A DNA stretch of 14,974 nt from positions 1 to 14,974 of the forward strand of contig JABIST010000378.1 in assembly GCA_018700215.1 (NCBI GenBank), written 5' to 3'. The stretch is from Dehalococcoidia bacterium. Lineage in GTDB: Bacteria; Chloroflexota; Dehalococcoidia; UBA2979. The notes beneath the pieces were generated by a model. The model was not told the DNA's origin, ran no database searches, and saw only the letters and a program-made list of their open reading frames with translations. Below are positions 6,873-13,140 of this stretch, one piece after another (position 1 is the first letter of the stretch; every line of letters starts with the position of its first letter). A program made the position numbers and the translations under genes.

Positions 6873-7625
6873 TCAACGGAAGAGGACGATGCGGCGGAAC
6901 GCCTCGCGGTAGCGGCCTTCGTCGTCTCGCCAGAACGTGCGCATCTGCTCGAGGAAGGCATCGTCTGAGTCGAACTGGGTGGTGTGGGCGACGAGGGCGG
7001 CGATCTTGGTCTCGACCACCTCGGTGATGTCGATTTGGAGGTTGGGCTCGTTGGCGCCCCAGAGGCAGAGTTCGCGCACCTTGTGGGCGGGCAGGCCCTC
7101 GGCGATGTGCTCGGGGAAGTTGAGTCGATCGCGGGCGGCGGGGTAGACGGCATCGACGGTGGCGAGACCGGTGGCACGGTGATCGCTGTGGTTCACGAAG
7201 CTGTCGCGGATGATCACCGGCTCCGGGTCGTGGGTGTAGACGGCGAACGGTTGGAAGGTGCGGATCTCGCGGACGATCGCCTCGAGCAGTTCGCGGGAGG
7301 CGGTCAGCTCGCCATCGGTGAAGCCGAGGAAGCCGACGCTGGCGACGCCGAGCAGTTCCGCGGCATCGCGCTGCTCCTGTGCGCGTAGCTCGACGAGCTG
7401 GGCTGGGGTGAGCGAGGGGTCATCGGAGCCCTTCGAGCCATCGGTGGCGACGATGTAGCGCACTTCCCAGCCGGCGCGGGCCAGCAGGCAGGCGGTGCCG
7501 GCGGCGCCGAAGTCGGCGTCGTCCGGGTGCGCGGCGACGACCAGCGCGCGTTTCAGTTCACCCTCGGCCTCGTCCGGTTCGCCGGGCCGCTCCTGTCCGA
7601 ACAGGTCTTCGAGTCCAGCAGCCAT
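6873..7625 (-). CDS. PIG-L / LmbE-family N-deacetylase
   Basis: 250 residues from ATG 7625, preceded by GAGGGGA (7631-7637). The frame is open beyond it to 7820, but that part covers the control region shared with lexA. Zinc site and catalytic motifs are clear: AHPDD (His33, Asp35, Asp36) after strand RALVVA, and NHSDHRATG (His146, Asp148, His149). SKGSDDPSLTPAQLVELRAQEQRDAAELLGV and FLGFTDGEL (99-107) are the standard LmbE sequence. These enzymes remove an acetyl group from N-acetylglucosamine-type conjugates. MshB and BshB of thiol biosynthesis belong here, as do deacetylases of antibiotic and glycolipid pathways. No glycosyltransferase or cysteine ligase of thiol synthesis lies in the window, so I do not assign MshB or BshB. 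Followed by the NUDIX gene on the same strand; divergent from lexA. Confidence 0.88.
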   Translation of the reverse strand: MAAGLEDLFGQERPGEPDEAEGELKRALVVAAHPDDADFGAAGTACLLARAGWEVRYIVATDGSKGSDDPSLTPAQLVELRAQEQRDAAELLGVASVGFLGFTDGELTASRELLEAIVREIRTFQPFAVYTHDPEPVIIRDSFVNHSDHRATGLATVDAVYPAARDRLNFPEHIAEGLPAHKVRELCLWGANEPNLQIDITEVVETKIAALVAHTTQFDSDDAFLEQMRTFWRDDEGRYREAFRRIVLFR

Positions 7626-7716
7626 TTGTGTCCCCTCGGTCGTGTCGCAGTCGGTTGAGGTTATCGCGTGCTCGCTCTGCCCTCGGAAACGGGCAGCGTC
7701 CATCGTACCGGTGAAC

Positions 7717-7736
7717 TTATCCAAGACTGTTGATAA
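7717..7736. other. AT-rich imperfect palindrome resembling two inverted DnaA-type 9-mers
   Basis: TTATCCAAG (7717-7725) and TGTTGATAA (7728-7736) face each other two bases apart. The reverse complement of the second, TTATCAACA, differs at one place from the DnaA box TTATCCACA; the first differs at two. In this GC-rich DNA the AT-rich patch stands out. It may equally be an operator for the deacetylase/NUDIX unit. Confidence 0.3.
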
Positions 7737-7748
7737 CTCGTGGATTGC

Positions 7749-7777
7749 TTGACGAGGTGATGGGTGAACGGTACGTT
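7749..7777 (+). promoter_or_regulatory. lexA promoter
   Basis: TTGACG (7749-7754) and TACGTT (7772-7777) are separated by exactly 17 bases, which puts transcription start near 7784. The -10 box lies inside the first LexA box, so LexA binding would block the promoter directly. This gives an mRNA leader of about 80 bases before the GTG at 7863. Confidence 0.65.
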
Positions 7778-7782
7778 TGTTC
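7771..7782 (+). promoter_or_regulatory. LexA binding box 1 (Gram-positive type)
   Basis: GTACGTTTGTTC matches the GAAC-N4-GTTC SOS box of Gram-positive bacteria at 7 of 8 fixed places. It overlaps the -10 element of the lexA promoter. Confidence 0.65.
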
Positions 7783-7788
7783 GGAACA

Positions 7789-7800
7789 GAACATATGTAC
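7789..7800 (+). promoter_or_regulatory. LexA binding box 2 (Gram-positive type)
   Basis: GAACATATGTAC matches GAAC-N4-GTTC at 7 of 8 fixed places. It begins 18 bases after the first box, just downstream of the predicted transcription start. Two tandem sites are common at autoregulated lexA genes. Confidence 0.65.
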
Positions 7801-7862
7801 CGTGCTGGGTAGCCACGCAAGATCGTGGGTCACGCCCGGAACGGGCCATCGGAGGAGCAAGC

Positions 7863-8513
7863 GTGGCGGATTCGCAGTTCGAAGAGCTTTCGGCCAAGCA
7901 GCAAGGCATCTTCCGATTCCTGCAGGAATTCATCGATCAACATGACTACCCGCCGTCGATTCGCGATATTCAGAACGGCTGTGACATCTCGTCCACCTCG
8001 GTGGTCGACTACAACCTGAAGCGACTCGAAGAGAAGGGCTTCATCCGGCGCGACCGTGAGGTGTCACGTGGGATTGAGCTGCTCGGTGGCTCCGGTGGGC
8101 GTCGCCGCCGCACCGTGGCGGTGCCGGTGCTCGGCAAGATCGCGGCGGGGATCCCGATCCCCACGCCACCGGAGGGCGCGGAAGCTGATCCGTACGCGGA
8201 GACGATTGAGCTGACCGAAGAGCAGACCGGCGGCAGGAATGTGTTTGCGCTGCGGGTTGAGGGCAACTCGATGATCGACGCGCTGATCAACGATGGGGAC
8301 ATCGTGGTGCTCGAGCCGGTGCAGAGCTGCGACGACGGCGAGATGGTGGCGGTCTGGCTGAAGAGTGAGAACGAGACGACGCTGAAGAAGTTCTTCCACG
8401 AGGGCGAGCGGATCCGGCTGCAGCCGATGAACTCGACGATGGAGCCGATCTACACCAAGCCGGACAATATCGAGGTGCAGGGACGCGTGGTGACGGCGAT
8501 TCGTTCGCTCTGA
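7863..8513 (+). CDS. lexA: LexA, SOS-response repressor and self-cleaving protease
   Basis: 216 residues from GTG 7863, chosen because GGAGGA (7851-7856) lies 6 bases upstream and the protein then begins close to the usual LexA N-terminus. The frame is open to 7764, but that part crosses the promoter and operators. The winged-helix DNA-binding domain is at about 10-70 (LSAKQQGIFRFLQEFI, PPSIRDIQNGCDISSTSVVDYNLKRLEEKGFIRR). A linker leads to the Ala95-Gly96 cleavage site in GKIAAGIPI. The catalytic dyad is Ser136 (VEGNSMIDA) and Lys175 (ETTLKKFF). Bound LexA represses DNA-repair genes; RecA filaments trigger self-cleavage. Two LexA boxes in its own promoter show autoregulation. Divergent from the LmbE/NUDIX unit. 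The recognition-helix region fits GAAC-N4-GTTC binding, as in Gram-positive relatives. Confidence 0.96.
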   Translation: MADSQFEELSAKQQGIFRFLQEFIDQHDYPPSIRDIQNGCDISSTSVVDYNLKRLEEKGFIRRDREVSRGIELLGGSGGRRRRTVAVPVLGKIAAGIPIPTPPEGAEADPYAETIELTEEQTGGRNVFALRVEGNSMIDALINDGDIVVLEPVQSCDDGEMVAVWLKSENETTLKKFFHEGERIRLQPMNSTMEPIYTKPDNIEVQGRVVTAIRSL

Positions 8514-8591
8514 TCGCCCTCTGATCACCTTCTGATCGCGCTCCAACCCGCCCTGGTCGTGATCCGCATCGTCAGAATGCCAATGCTCGGC

Positions 8592-8610
8592 AGGCCCGCA
8601 CAGCGGGTCT
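8592..8610 (+). terminator. Possible hairpin terminator after lexA
   Basis: AGGCCCGC (8592-8599) and GCGGGTCT (8603-8610) pair over 8 bp with one G-T wobble and a 3-base loop. It lies between lexA and the ABC ATPase gene. No T-tract follows, so it is a weak terminator at best; it also falls where a -35 element of the next gene would be. Confidence 0.35.
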
Positions 8611-8619
8611 GCTCCGTCG

Positions 8620-8625
8620 TAGGCT
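8620..8625 (+). promoter_or_regulatory. Candidate -10 element for a leaderless ABC ATPase transcript
   Basis: TAGGCT (TANNNT type) ends 7 bases before ATG 8633, which has no Shine-Dalgarno sequence. This spacing is the hallmark of leaderless mRNAs in actinobacterial and related genomes. No clear -35 is visible. Confidence 0.4.
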
Positions 8626-8632
8626 GTGCGCC

Positions 8633-9676
8633 ATGACTTCCGAGCCCGAGGCCTGGCCCACTACCGTTTCCGACCCCGGCGGTTCACCGACCACCGGCGA
8701 ACCACTGCTCGCCGTCGAGGGACTGTCGGCGAGGTACCGCACCGAGCATGAGGCGATCGACGCGGTGCGCAACGTGTCGCTAGAGGTGCGCGCCGGGGAG
8801 ACGCTGGCGCTGGTGGGTGAGTCCGCGGCCGGGAAGAGCACGATCGGCCATGCGATCCTCGGCCTGTTGCCCGGCAACGCCGAGGTGCAGGCGGACGCCC
8901 TGCGCTTCCGTGGCGCATCACTGCTGGAGCTCTCCACCGAGCAGCTGCGGCTGATCCGCGGCGACGAGATCGCGATGATCTTCCAGGACGCACTGAGTTC
9001 GCTGACGCCAACACTGCGCGTGCGTGATCAGCTCTCGGAGCTGTTCCTGGCACATCGCGACATCGGGAAGGAGGAGGCGGAGGCGCAGGCACTGGAGATG
9101 CTGAGCCGACTGCTGCCGGATGCGGAGCGCGTCTTCGACTCGTATCCGTTCCAGCTCTCGGGCGGGATGGCGCAGCGGGTGATGATCACGTTGGCGATCG
9201 CGCTGGAGCCCCGGCTGATCATCGCGGATGAGCCGACCGCGAGCCTGGACCCGAGCGTGCGGATGGAGACGTTGCAGATCCTGGAGCAGCTACGCGACCA
9301 GCGTGGCGTGGGGATTCTGCTGATCACGCACGACTTCGGCGTGGTCGCCCGTCTGGCGGACCGGGTGGCGGTGATGTACGCCGGGGCGATCGTCGAGACT
9401 GCCGATGTGCGAACGATCTTCAAGGCGCCGCGCCACCCCTACAGCTTCGGCTTGCTGCAGAGCCTGCCCGGCGCTCACCGGGAGGGTCGCCTGCAGCCGT
9501 TACGTGGCCAGCCGCCCGACCTGAGCGACCTGCCGCCCCAGTGTCCGTTCCTCCCGAGGTGTCCGAAGGCTGTATCGAAGTGCCGTCTCGAAGACGCGCC
9601 CTCGTTGGAGCTGGTCGGCGACGAGCCCGGCCACCTGGCGGCCTGCTACAACCCGATGGTGGTCCCGATCCGCTAG
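8633..9676 (+). CDS. Oligopeptide/dipeptide-type ABC transporter ATP-binding protein (DppD/OppD-like)
   Basis: 347 residues from ATG 8633. A Ser/Pro/Thr-rich N-terminal stretch of about 22 residues is followed by a complete ABC domain: Walker A GESAAGKST (62-70), Q-loop Gln118 in MIFQDALSSLTP, signature LSGGMAQR (175-182), Walker B LIIADE (195-200) and switch His233 (ITHDFG). The C-terminal region has the oligopeptide-transporter extension APRHPYSFGLLQSLPG (265-280) and a cysteine cluster at 304, 310, 317 and 338, typical of Opp/Dpp/nickel ATPases. Such proteins energise uptake of peptides, nickel or other small solutes with a second ATPase, two permeases and a binding protein. None of these lies in this window, so it is an orphan here. 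Walker A has Ala-Ala where GESGSGKS is usual; the essential Gly-Lys-Ser/Thr is kept. It ends convergent with holA. Confidence 0.9.
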   Translation: MTSEPEAWPTTVSDPGGSPTTGEPLLAVEGLSARYRTEHEAIDAVRNVSLEVRAGETLALVGESAAGKSTIGHAILGLLPGNAEVQADALRFRGASLLELSTEQLRLIRGDEIAMIFQDALSSLTPTLRVRDQLSELFLAHRDIGKEEAEAQALEMLSRLLPDAERVFDSYPFQLSGGMAQRVMITLAIALEPRLIIADEPTASLDPSVRMETLQILEQLRDQRGVGILLITHDFGVVARLADRVAVMYAGAIVETADVRTIFKAPRHPYSFGLLQSLPGAHREGRLQPLRGQPPDLSDLPPQCPFLPRCPKAVSKCRLEDAPSLELVGDEPGHLAACYNPMVVPIR

Positions 9677-9688
9677 CCCCTTCGGGGC
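9676..9688 (+). terminator. Short GC hairpin at the ABC ATPase stop codon
   Basis: GCCCC (9676-9680) pairs with GGGGC (9684-9688) around TTC and overlaps the last base of the TAG stop. No T-tract follows. It may act with the larger repeat downstream in ending transcription. Confidence 0.35.
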
Positions 9689-9693
9689 CTGGT

Positions 9694-9709
9694 TGACGCT
9701 TCGCGCCTG
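9694..9709 (+). repeat. Left arm of a perfect 16-bp inverted repeat
   Basis: TGACGCTTCGCGCCTG is the exact reverse complement of 9794-9809; 84 bases separate the arms. A 9-base direct repeat GCCTGGTTG (9687-9695 and 9705-9713) overlaps this arm. Confidence 0.85.
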
Positions 9710-9731
9710 GTTGCGGGAGTTGGATGCTCGT

Positions 9732-9750
9732 TCGGGACGTTTACGCCCGA
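9732..9750. other. Inner hairpin within the inverted repeat
   Basis: TCGGG-A-CG (9732-9739) pairs with CGCCCGA (9744-9750) through 7 bp with one bulged A (9737) and a TTTA loop. It sits between the two 16-bp arms, so the whole segment can fold as a stem with an internal stem-loop. Confidence 0.5.
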
Positions 9751-9793
9751 TCGCAGTGTGGAATGCCTGGAAGTGAGTCAGCTATCTCCATCG

Positions 9794-9809
9794 CAGGCGC
9801 GAAGCGTCA
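9794..9809 (+). repeat. Right arm of a perfect 16-bp inverted repeat
   Basis: CAGGCGCGAAGCGTCA is the exact reverse complement of 9694-9709. It includes the stop codon of holA (complement of 9807-9809), so the repeat joins the ends of two convergent genes. Confidence 0.85.
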
Positions 9810-10865
9810 GCCGACGCCGGAACGGCGGCGACCGGCCTTGGGGGCGCGGGCGGCGAGGCGGCAGACGACCAGTTCGAGCGCGAGTTCGTCGCTCATGCGA
9901 CCGGTCTTGACGGAGAAGTCGGCGGCTTCGAGGTCTCGCAGGTTGGCTTCGGCGGCGGCACTACTGGTCAGGCGTGCCTGGCGCATCAGCTTCGTGAGTG
10001 GGAAGCCACCTCGGAGGCCGGTCGCGTCGGCGATCTCTTGCTGGGAGGCGTGGCGCTCGAGCAGTTCGGTGGCACGGACGAGGTGGCGGAGCTGGCGAGC
10101 GACCATCACCTGCAGGTAGCCGGGCGCCACGCTGCCGTCATCGAGTACGCGGCGAAGCAGCTGGAGCGCCTGGTCGGCTCGGCCTTCGACGATCGCATCG
10201 ACGATCGCGAAGATGTTTTCGTCGCGGGCGAGCGGGGTGAGCAGGTCGACGTGCGCTGCGGTGATCGCGCCGTCGCCGCGGGCAGCCGAGTAGGCGGCGA
10301 GCTTGTCCAGCTCTTGCGCTAGTGATCGCAGGTTCGCGCCCATCAGCTCAACCAGCGCATCGATCGCCCGATCCTCGATCGCGATGCCGCGCTCCTGAGC
10401 ACGAGCGTGGAGCCAGCGGCCCACTTCCGAGGGGCCGTCGCGCCCCCAGGTCTTCAGCTCGCCGAACTCGACGATGTCAGCATCCGGCACGTTGCGCAGC
10501 AGCCGCAGCAGCGGCGAGCGGCCGACGCCCTCGCGGTTGTCGCGGCCGCGCGGTGCGGGCTCGACGAGCACGAGGTGGTTGGAGGGCGGGAGCAGCGGCA
10601 GCGCGTCGACGAAGGGACGCCACTCCTCGGTGAGGCCGCGACGGCTACCGAGGGCGGTGAGCAGGCCTTCGGCGATTACGAGGCGGGCGCCGGCGAGGAA
10701 CGGGACCGCGGTGGCGTGCTGGGTCAGTACCTGCTGGGTGAGTCCGCGGCCCGGGAGGACGCTGGTGTTGGTCGACAGCATGCCGTCGTCATCGAGCGAG
10801 GCACGGAGCGCCGCGAGTGCTTCGCTGCTGCGGAAGTCGTCGGCGCCGTAGTAGACGTGGAGCAT
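9807..10865 (-). CDS. holA: DNA polymerase III, delta subunit
   Basis: 352 residues from ATG 10865 with GGAGGT (10869-10874) just upstream. The N-terminal MLHVYYGADDF resembles the 'hYLhhGxDxF' start of HolA. The middle has PFLAGARLVIAEGLL, then NHLVLVEP in place of the usual strand. GRWLHARAQERGIAIEDRAIDALVELMGANLRSLAQELDKLAAY and LLTPLARDENIFAIVDAIVEGRADQALQLLRRVL are characteristic of the delta subunit AAA+ lid and collar domains. The protein opens the beta sliding clamp as part of the clamp-loader complex, so it is likely essential. It is the last gene of a six-gene minus-strand run, 44 bases after a small membrane protein gene. rpsT, often next to holA, is not present. The leader can form a pseudoknot that touches the ribosome site. 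Confidence 0.92.
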   Translation of the reverse strand: MLHVYYGADDFRSSEALAALRASLDDDGMLSTNTSVLPGRGLTQQVLTQHATAVPFLAGARLVIAEGLLTALGSRRGLTEEWRPFVDALPLLPPSNHLVLVEPAPRGRDNREGVGRSPLLRLLRNVPDADIVEFGELKTWGRDGPSEVGRWLHARAQERGIAIEDRAIDALVELMGANLRSLAQELDKLAAYSAARGDGAITAAHVDLLTPLARDENIFAIVDAIVEGRADQALQLLRRVLDDGSVAPGYLQVMVARQLRHLVRATELLERHASQQEIADATGLRGGFPLTKLMRQARLTSSAAAEANLRDLEAADFSVKTGRMSDELALELVVCRLAARAPKAGRRRSGVG

Positions 10866-10872
10866 CGGACCT

Positions 10873-10905
10873 CCGCTCGATCGCCTGCGCTGGAGCGGTC
10901 AGGCG
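10873..10905 (-). promoter_or_regulatory. Possible pseudoknot in the holA leader
   Basis: On the minus strand CGCCTG (10905-10900) can pair with CAGGCG (10887-10882), and CCGCTC (10898-10893) with GAGCGG (10878-10873). The pairs interleave as in an H-type pseudoknot with linkers of 1, 5 and 3 bases. The last two bases of the second stem are the first two G of the holA GGAGGT, so folding could limit translation. Confidence 0.35.
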
Positions 10906-10909
10906 CTCG

Positions 10910-11185
10910 CTAATCGATATCGAGCTGCCAACCGCCCCAGGTGGCGATGATCGTACCGACGAAGATCGCGACGCCGGGCCAGAGCAGCGTGGGGAGGAAG
11001 TCACCGCCGGCAGCCGTTGCATCGTAGAACGCCCAGCCCACGGTGACGAGGAGGGCGGGGATCGGGAGCCAGAGCGGGAAGCGCGGATCGTCGTCGTCGA
11101 CGAGCGCGCCGCGCAGCACCTCGGTAGTGCCGAGTGCGCCCTCGGTGGATTCGCCGTCGTCGATCGGCTGCTGTTCGTCGCTCAT
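10910..11185 (-). CDS. Small membrane protein with two predicted helices
   Basis: 91 residues from ATG 11185, with GAGGCG upstream. The first 35 residues are acidic and hydrophilic (MSDEQQPIDDGESTEG, VDDDDPRF). They are followed by a hydrophobic segment at about 37-56 (PLWLPIPALLVTVGWAFYD) and a second at about 64-84 (LPTLLWPGVAIFVGTIIATW), then a short polar end. Nothing links it to a characterised family that I recognise. Small two-helix proteins of this sort are common in Chloroflexota and Actinomycetota and often carry only a DUF label. It lies between the MFS transporter (42-base gap) and holA (44-base gap) and is likely cotranscribed. The acidic tail probably faces the cytoplasm, because both helices are bordered by few positive charges and no signal peptide is seen; this is inference. 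Confidence 0.8.
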   Translation of the reverse strand: MSDEQQPIDDGESTEGALGTTEVLRGALVDDDDPRFPLWLPIPALLVTVGWAFYDATAAGGDFLPTLLWPGVAIFVGTIIATWGGWQLDID

Positions 11186-11227
11186 CGGTCGCCTCGGTAC
11201 GTGATCAGGTTGGGTCGGAGGTCGATC

Positions 11228-12538
11228 CTACGTGGCACGTTCGGTGTCAGCGACCTCGGGCGTGTTCGCGCCGGGCAGCGGCGTGTCGAGGATGCTGAGG
11301 CTGTCGTTGGCGGGCGGTTCGGCGGGATCGCGGCTGGTGTCGTCGCTGGTCACCCACGCGAGATAGGCGAGCAGCGAGAGAGCGGCGAGGCCGGCGCCCG
11401 CGGTCACGAATGCCGTATCGAGCCCTCGGCGATCCACGAGCAGGCCGAGCAGGGGCGTGATCACGACTGAGGTGGCACTGGCGATCATCGAGGCGAGCGA
11501 GATCACCGTGGCGCGTTCGCGCTCCGTGACGCGACGTGCGAGGAAGCCGGAGGCGTGCGGGAAGATGAGGTGGAAACCGGCGGCGGGGAAGATGAAGAGG
11601 GCGTAGGTCCAGGGCATATCCGATGCGCCGGCGAGCAGCGAGAGTGCGCTGGCGAGCGGCATGATGAGGAACAGCCAGCGCAAGCCGAGCCGCTCGCTGA
11701 TCGGCCCGGCGAGCCAGGAGCCGGCCGCGCCGACCAGCATCTGGGCGGCGATGAAGATGCCGAGTGACCAGATGGGCGCACCGTGCGCCATGAGGACGGG
11801 CTGCTGGAGCGTGGCCATGAGGATGATCGTCTCGGTGACGACGACCTGGAAGAGCACGACGGACCACATCGAACGGGTCTTGAAGAGGCGGGTGATGGCA
11901 GTGCCGCCAATGGCGCGGATGCTGGAACGACCGCCGCGTGTCGGCGGCTCCGCCATGCGCCACATGATCAGCAGGCTGGGCGCGGTGAGTGCGGCGCTGA
12001 GCAGGATCGGGACGCGGAGCGAGGTCCATTCGGCCATCAGCGAGCCGGTCACGGTCATCACCGCGAACCCGGTCATCAGCAGCCCGTTCAACCGTCCGAG
12101 GCGCGGTTCGAATTCGTTGCTGCGTTCGAGTGGTTTGAGCGTGTCGAACAGTAGGGCGCTGTCGGCGCCCGAGTAGGAGGCGTCGGCAATGCCGAAGGCG
12201 GCGTAGCCGACGAGTACCAGCAGCCCGGTGCCGAGGCCGAAGAAGAGAAAGCCGGCGACGCTGACCGCCCCGGCGACGAGCAGCAGGCGTTTACGGCCGA
12301 AGCGGTCGGCGAGGATGCCGGAGGGCACCTCGACGAGGAGGACCGTTGCCGCCCAGACCGCCTCGAAGAGCAGCACCTGGCCGACGGTGATGCCGTGCTC
12401 TTCGAGCAGGAAGACGACGAAGACGCCCTCGCCGAGCCAGAACCAGCGTGACCACCACCACCAGCCGAGCATGCGCAGATTGCGCTCCATCGGCTCACGG
12501 AGCATCGGGTCGGAAGTTGCAGCGGGTGCGTCAGACAT
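11228..12538 (-). CDS. Major facilitator superfamily transporter
   Basis: 436 residues from ATG 12538, mostly hydrophobic with about 12 membrane segments. The MFS motif A is plain in the loop after the second helix: GILADRFGRKRLLLV (about residues 74-88). A second, weaker copy, GPISERLGLRWLFLI, lies about 200 residues later, as expected from the two-fold MFS repeat. GADSALLFDTLKPLERSNEFEPRLGRLNGL after helix 4 resembles MFS proteins often annotated as drug or small-molecule efflux. The tail (about 40 residues, rich in Asp, Pro and Ser) is cytoplasmic. The substrate is unknown. It is 33 bases downstream of the DUF402 gene and 42 bases upstream of the small membrane protein, on the same strand as the F420 genes. 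Confidence 0.87.
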   Translation of the reverse strand: MSDAPAATSDPMLREPMERNLRMLGWWWWSRWFWLGEGVFVVFLLEEHGITVGQVLLFEAVWAATVLLVEVPSGILADRFGRKRLLLVAGAVSVAGFLFFGLGTGLLVLVGYAAFGIADASYSGADSALLFDTLKPLERSNEFEPRLGRLNGLLMTGFAVMTVTGSLMAEWTSLRVPILLSAALTAPSLLIMWRMAEPPTRGGRSSIRAIGGTAITRLFKTRSMWSVVLFQVVVTETIILMATLQQPVLMAHGAPIWSLGIFIAAQMLVGAAGSWLAGPISERLGLRWLFLIMPLASALSLLAGASDMPWTYALFIFPAAGFHLIFPHASGFLARRVTERERATVISLASMIASATSVVITPLLGLLVDRRGLDTAFVTAGAGLAALSLLAYLAWVTSDDTSRDPAEPPANDSLSILDTPLPGANTPEVADTERAT

Positions 12539-12571
12539 GCGGACGAGCGTAGGGGCTCGCGCGGGGCACTG

Positions 12572-13105
12572 CTATTGAGGAACGGTCACCGTCTCCCATG
12601 GCTGGAACGCTGGCAGCGAGGGAGCGTGACGTTCGAGTAGCGCTGGGACCGAGAAGTTCAGCTCTTCCAGTTCCGCACAGAGGCGCTGTGACGAGCGAAG
12701 GGTGGCGATCCCTACTTCGATCGGGATCAGCTCCTCTTCAAGCGCTTCCGCGAACTCGTCGAGGTCGAGCAGCTCGTAGCGCTGGCCATCGAAGACAGTG
12801 ACGTCGATGTAATGATCGCTGACGCGCCACGCTTCGGGCGATGTATCGACTGTCGCGAGATCGATGTACCAGTCCCACGGGACCGGCTGGACTTGAGGGT
12901 GCAGCGAGAAGCAGCCGACTACCCAGCCCGGCTCCGGCAGCAACCAGCGCTGAAACATCGCTACCTCTTCATGGGCAGGTACGGGCGCTGCAATATAGGC
13001 TTCTCCGCCGCTGCGGATGCAGCTCGCGAGGCGGTAGGTTTCGCCACCCTTATCGAGGTAGGTCGAGGACGGGAAATCGACAATTGTCTGCCGGATCGGG
13101 TGCAT
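12572..13105 (-). CDS. DUF402 (FomD-like) nucleotide-diphosphatase candidate
   Basis: 177 residues from ATG 13105, with GAGGAG about 7 bases upstream. The core DWYIDLATVD (78-87), SDHYIDVTVFDG (96-107), ELLDLDEFAEAL (111-122) and a following helix match the DUF402 pattern W-Y-hD-hh...D-x-x-LDV-x-V-x-x-DG...LD-x-DE. The acidic residues would be metal ligands. Characterised members of the fold (FomD, which hydrolyses CMP-linked phosphonate intermediates, and Ntdp, a nucleoside tri/diphosphatase) suggest cleavage of a nucleotide phosphoanhydride. It lies between cofE (35-base gap) and the MFS gene (33-base gap). Placement in an F420 run allows, but does not prove, a role in nucleotide-linked F420 intermediates or in clearing a by-product. 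The domain call rests on motif memory. Confidence 0.65.
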   Translation of the reverse strand: MHPIRQTIVDFPSSTYLDKGGETYRLASCIRSGGEAYIAAPVPAHEEVAMFQRWLLPEPGWVVGCFSLHPQVQPVPWDWYIDLATVDTSPEAWRVSDHYIDVTVFDGQRYELLDLDEFAEALEEELIPIEVGIATLRSSQRLCAELEELNFSVPALLERHAPSLPAFQPWETVTVPQ

Positions 13106-13140
13106 CGCGCGCTCCTCGACTAGCTTGGGACGCTCACTAC

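Noticed and set aside
7764..7862. Upstream start for LexA at GTG 7764
   Set aside because: It would translate the -10 element and both LexA boxes; GTG 7863 has a proper ribosome site and gives a normal LexA N-terminus.
9694..9809. A transposon-derived miniature element (MITE) as the firm explanation of the 16-bp inverted repeat
   Set aside because: No flanking target-site duplication is visible (CTGGT versus GCCGA), and no second copy was noticed in this window. Kept only as one of several options.
9724..10119. Plus-strand 131-codon frame entering the end of holA
   Set aside because: It is antisense to holA for most of its length and has Ser/Arg-rich composition without motifs; the intergenic part is explained better by structured DNA.
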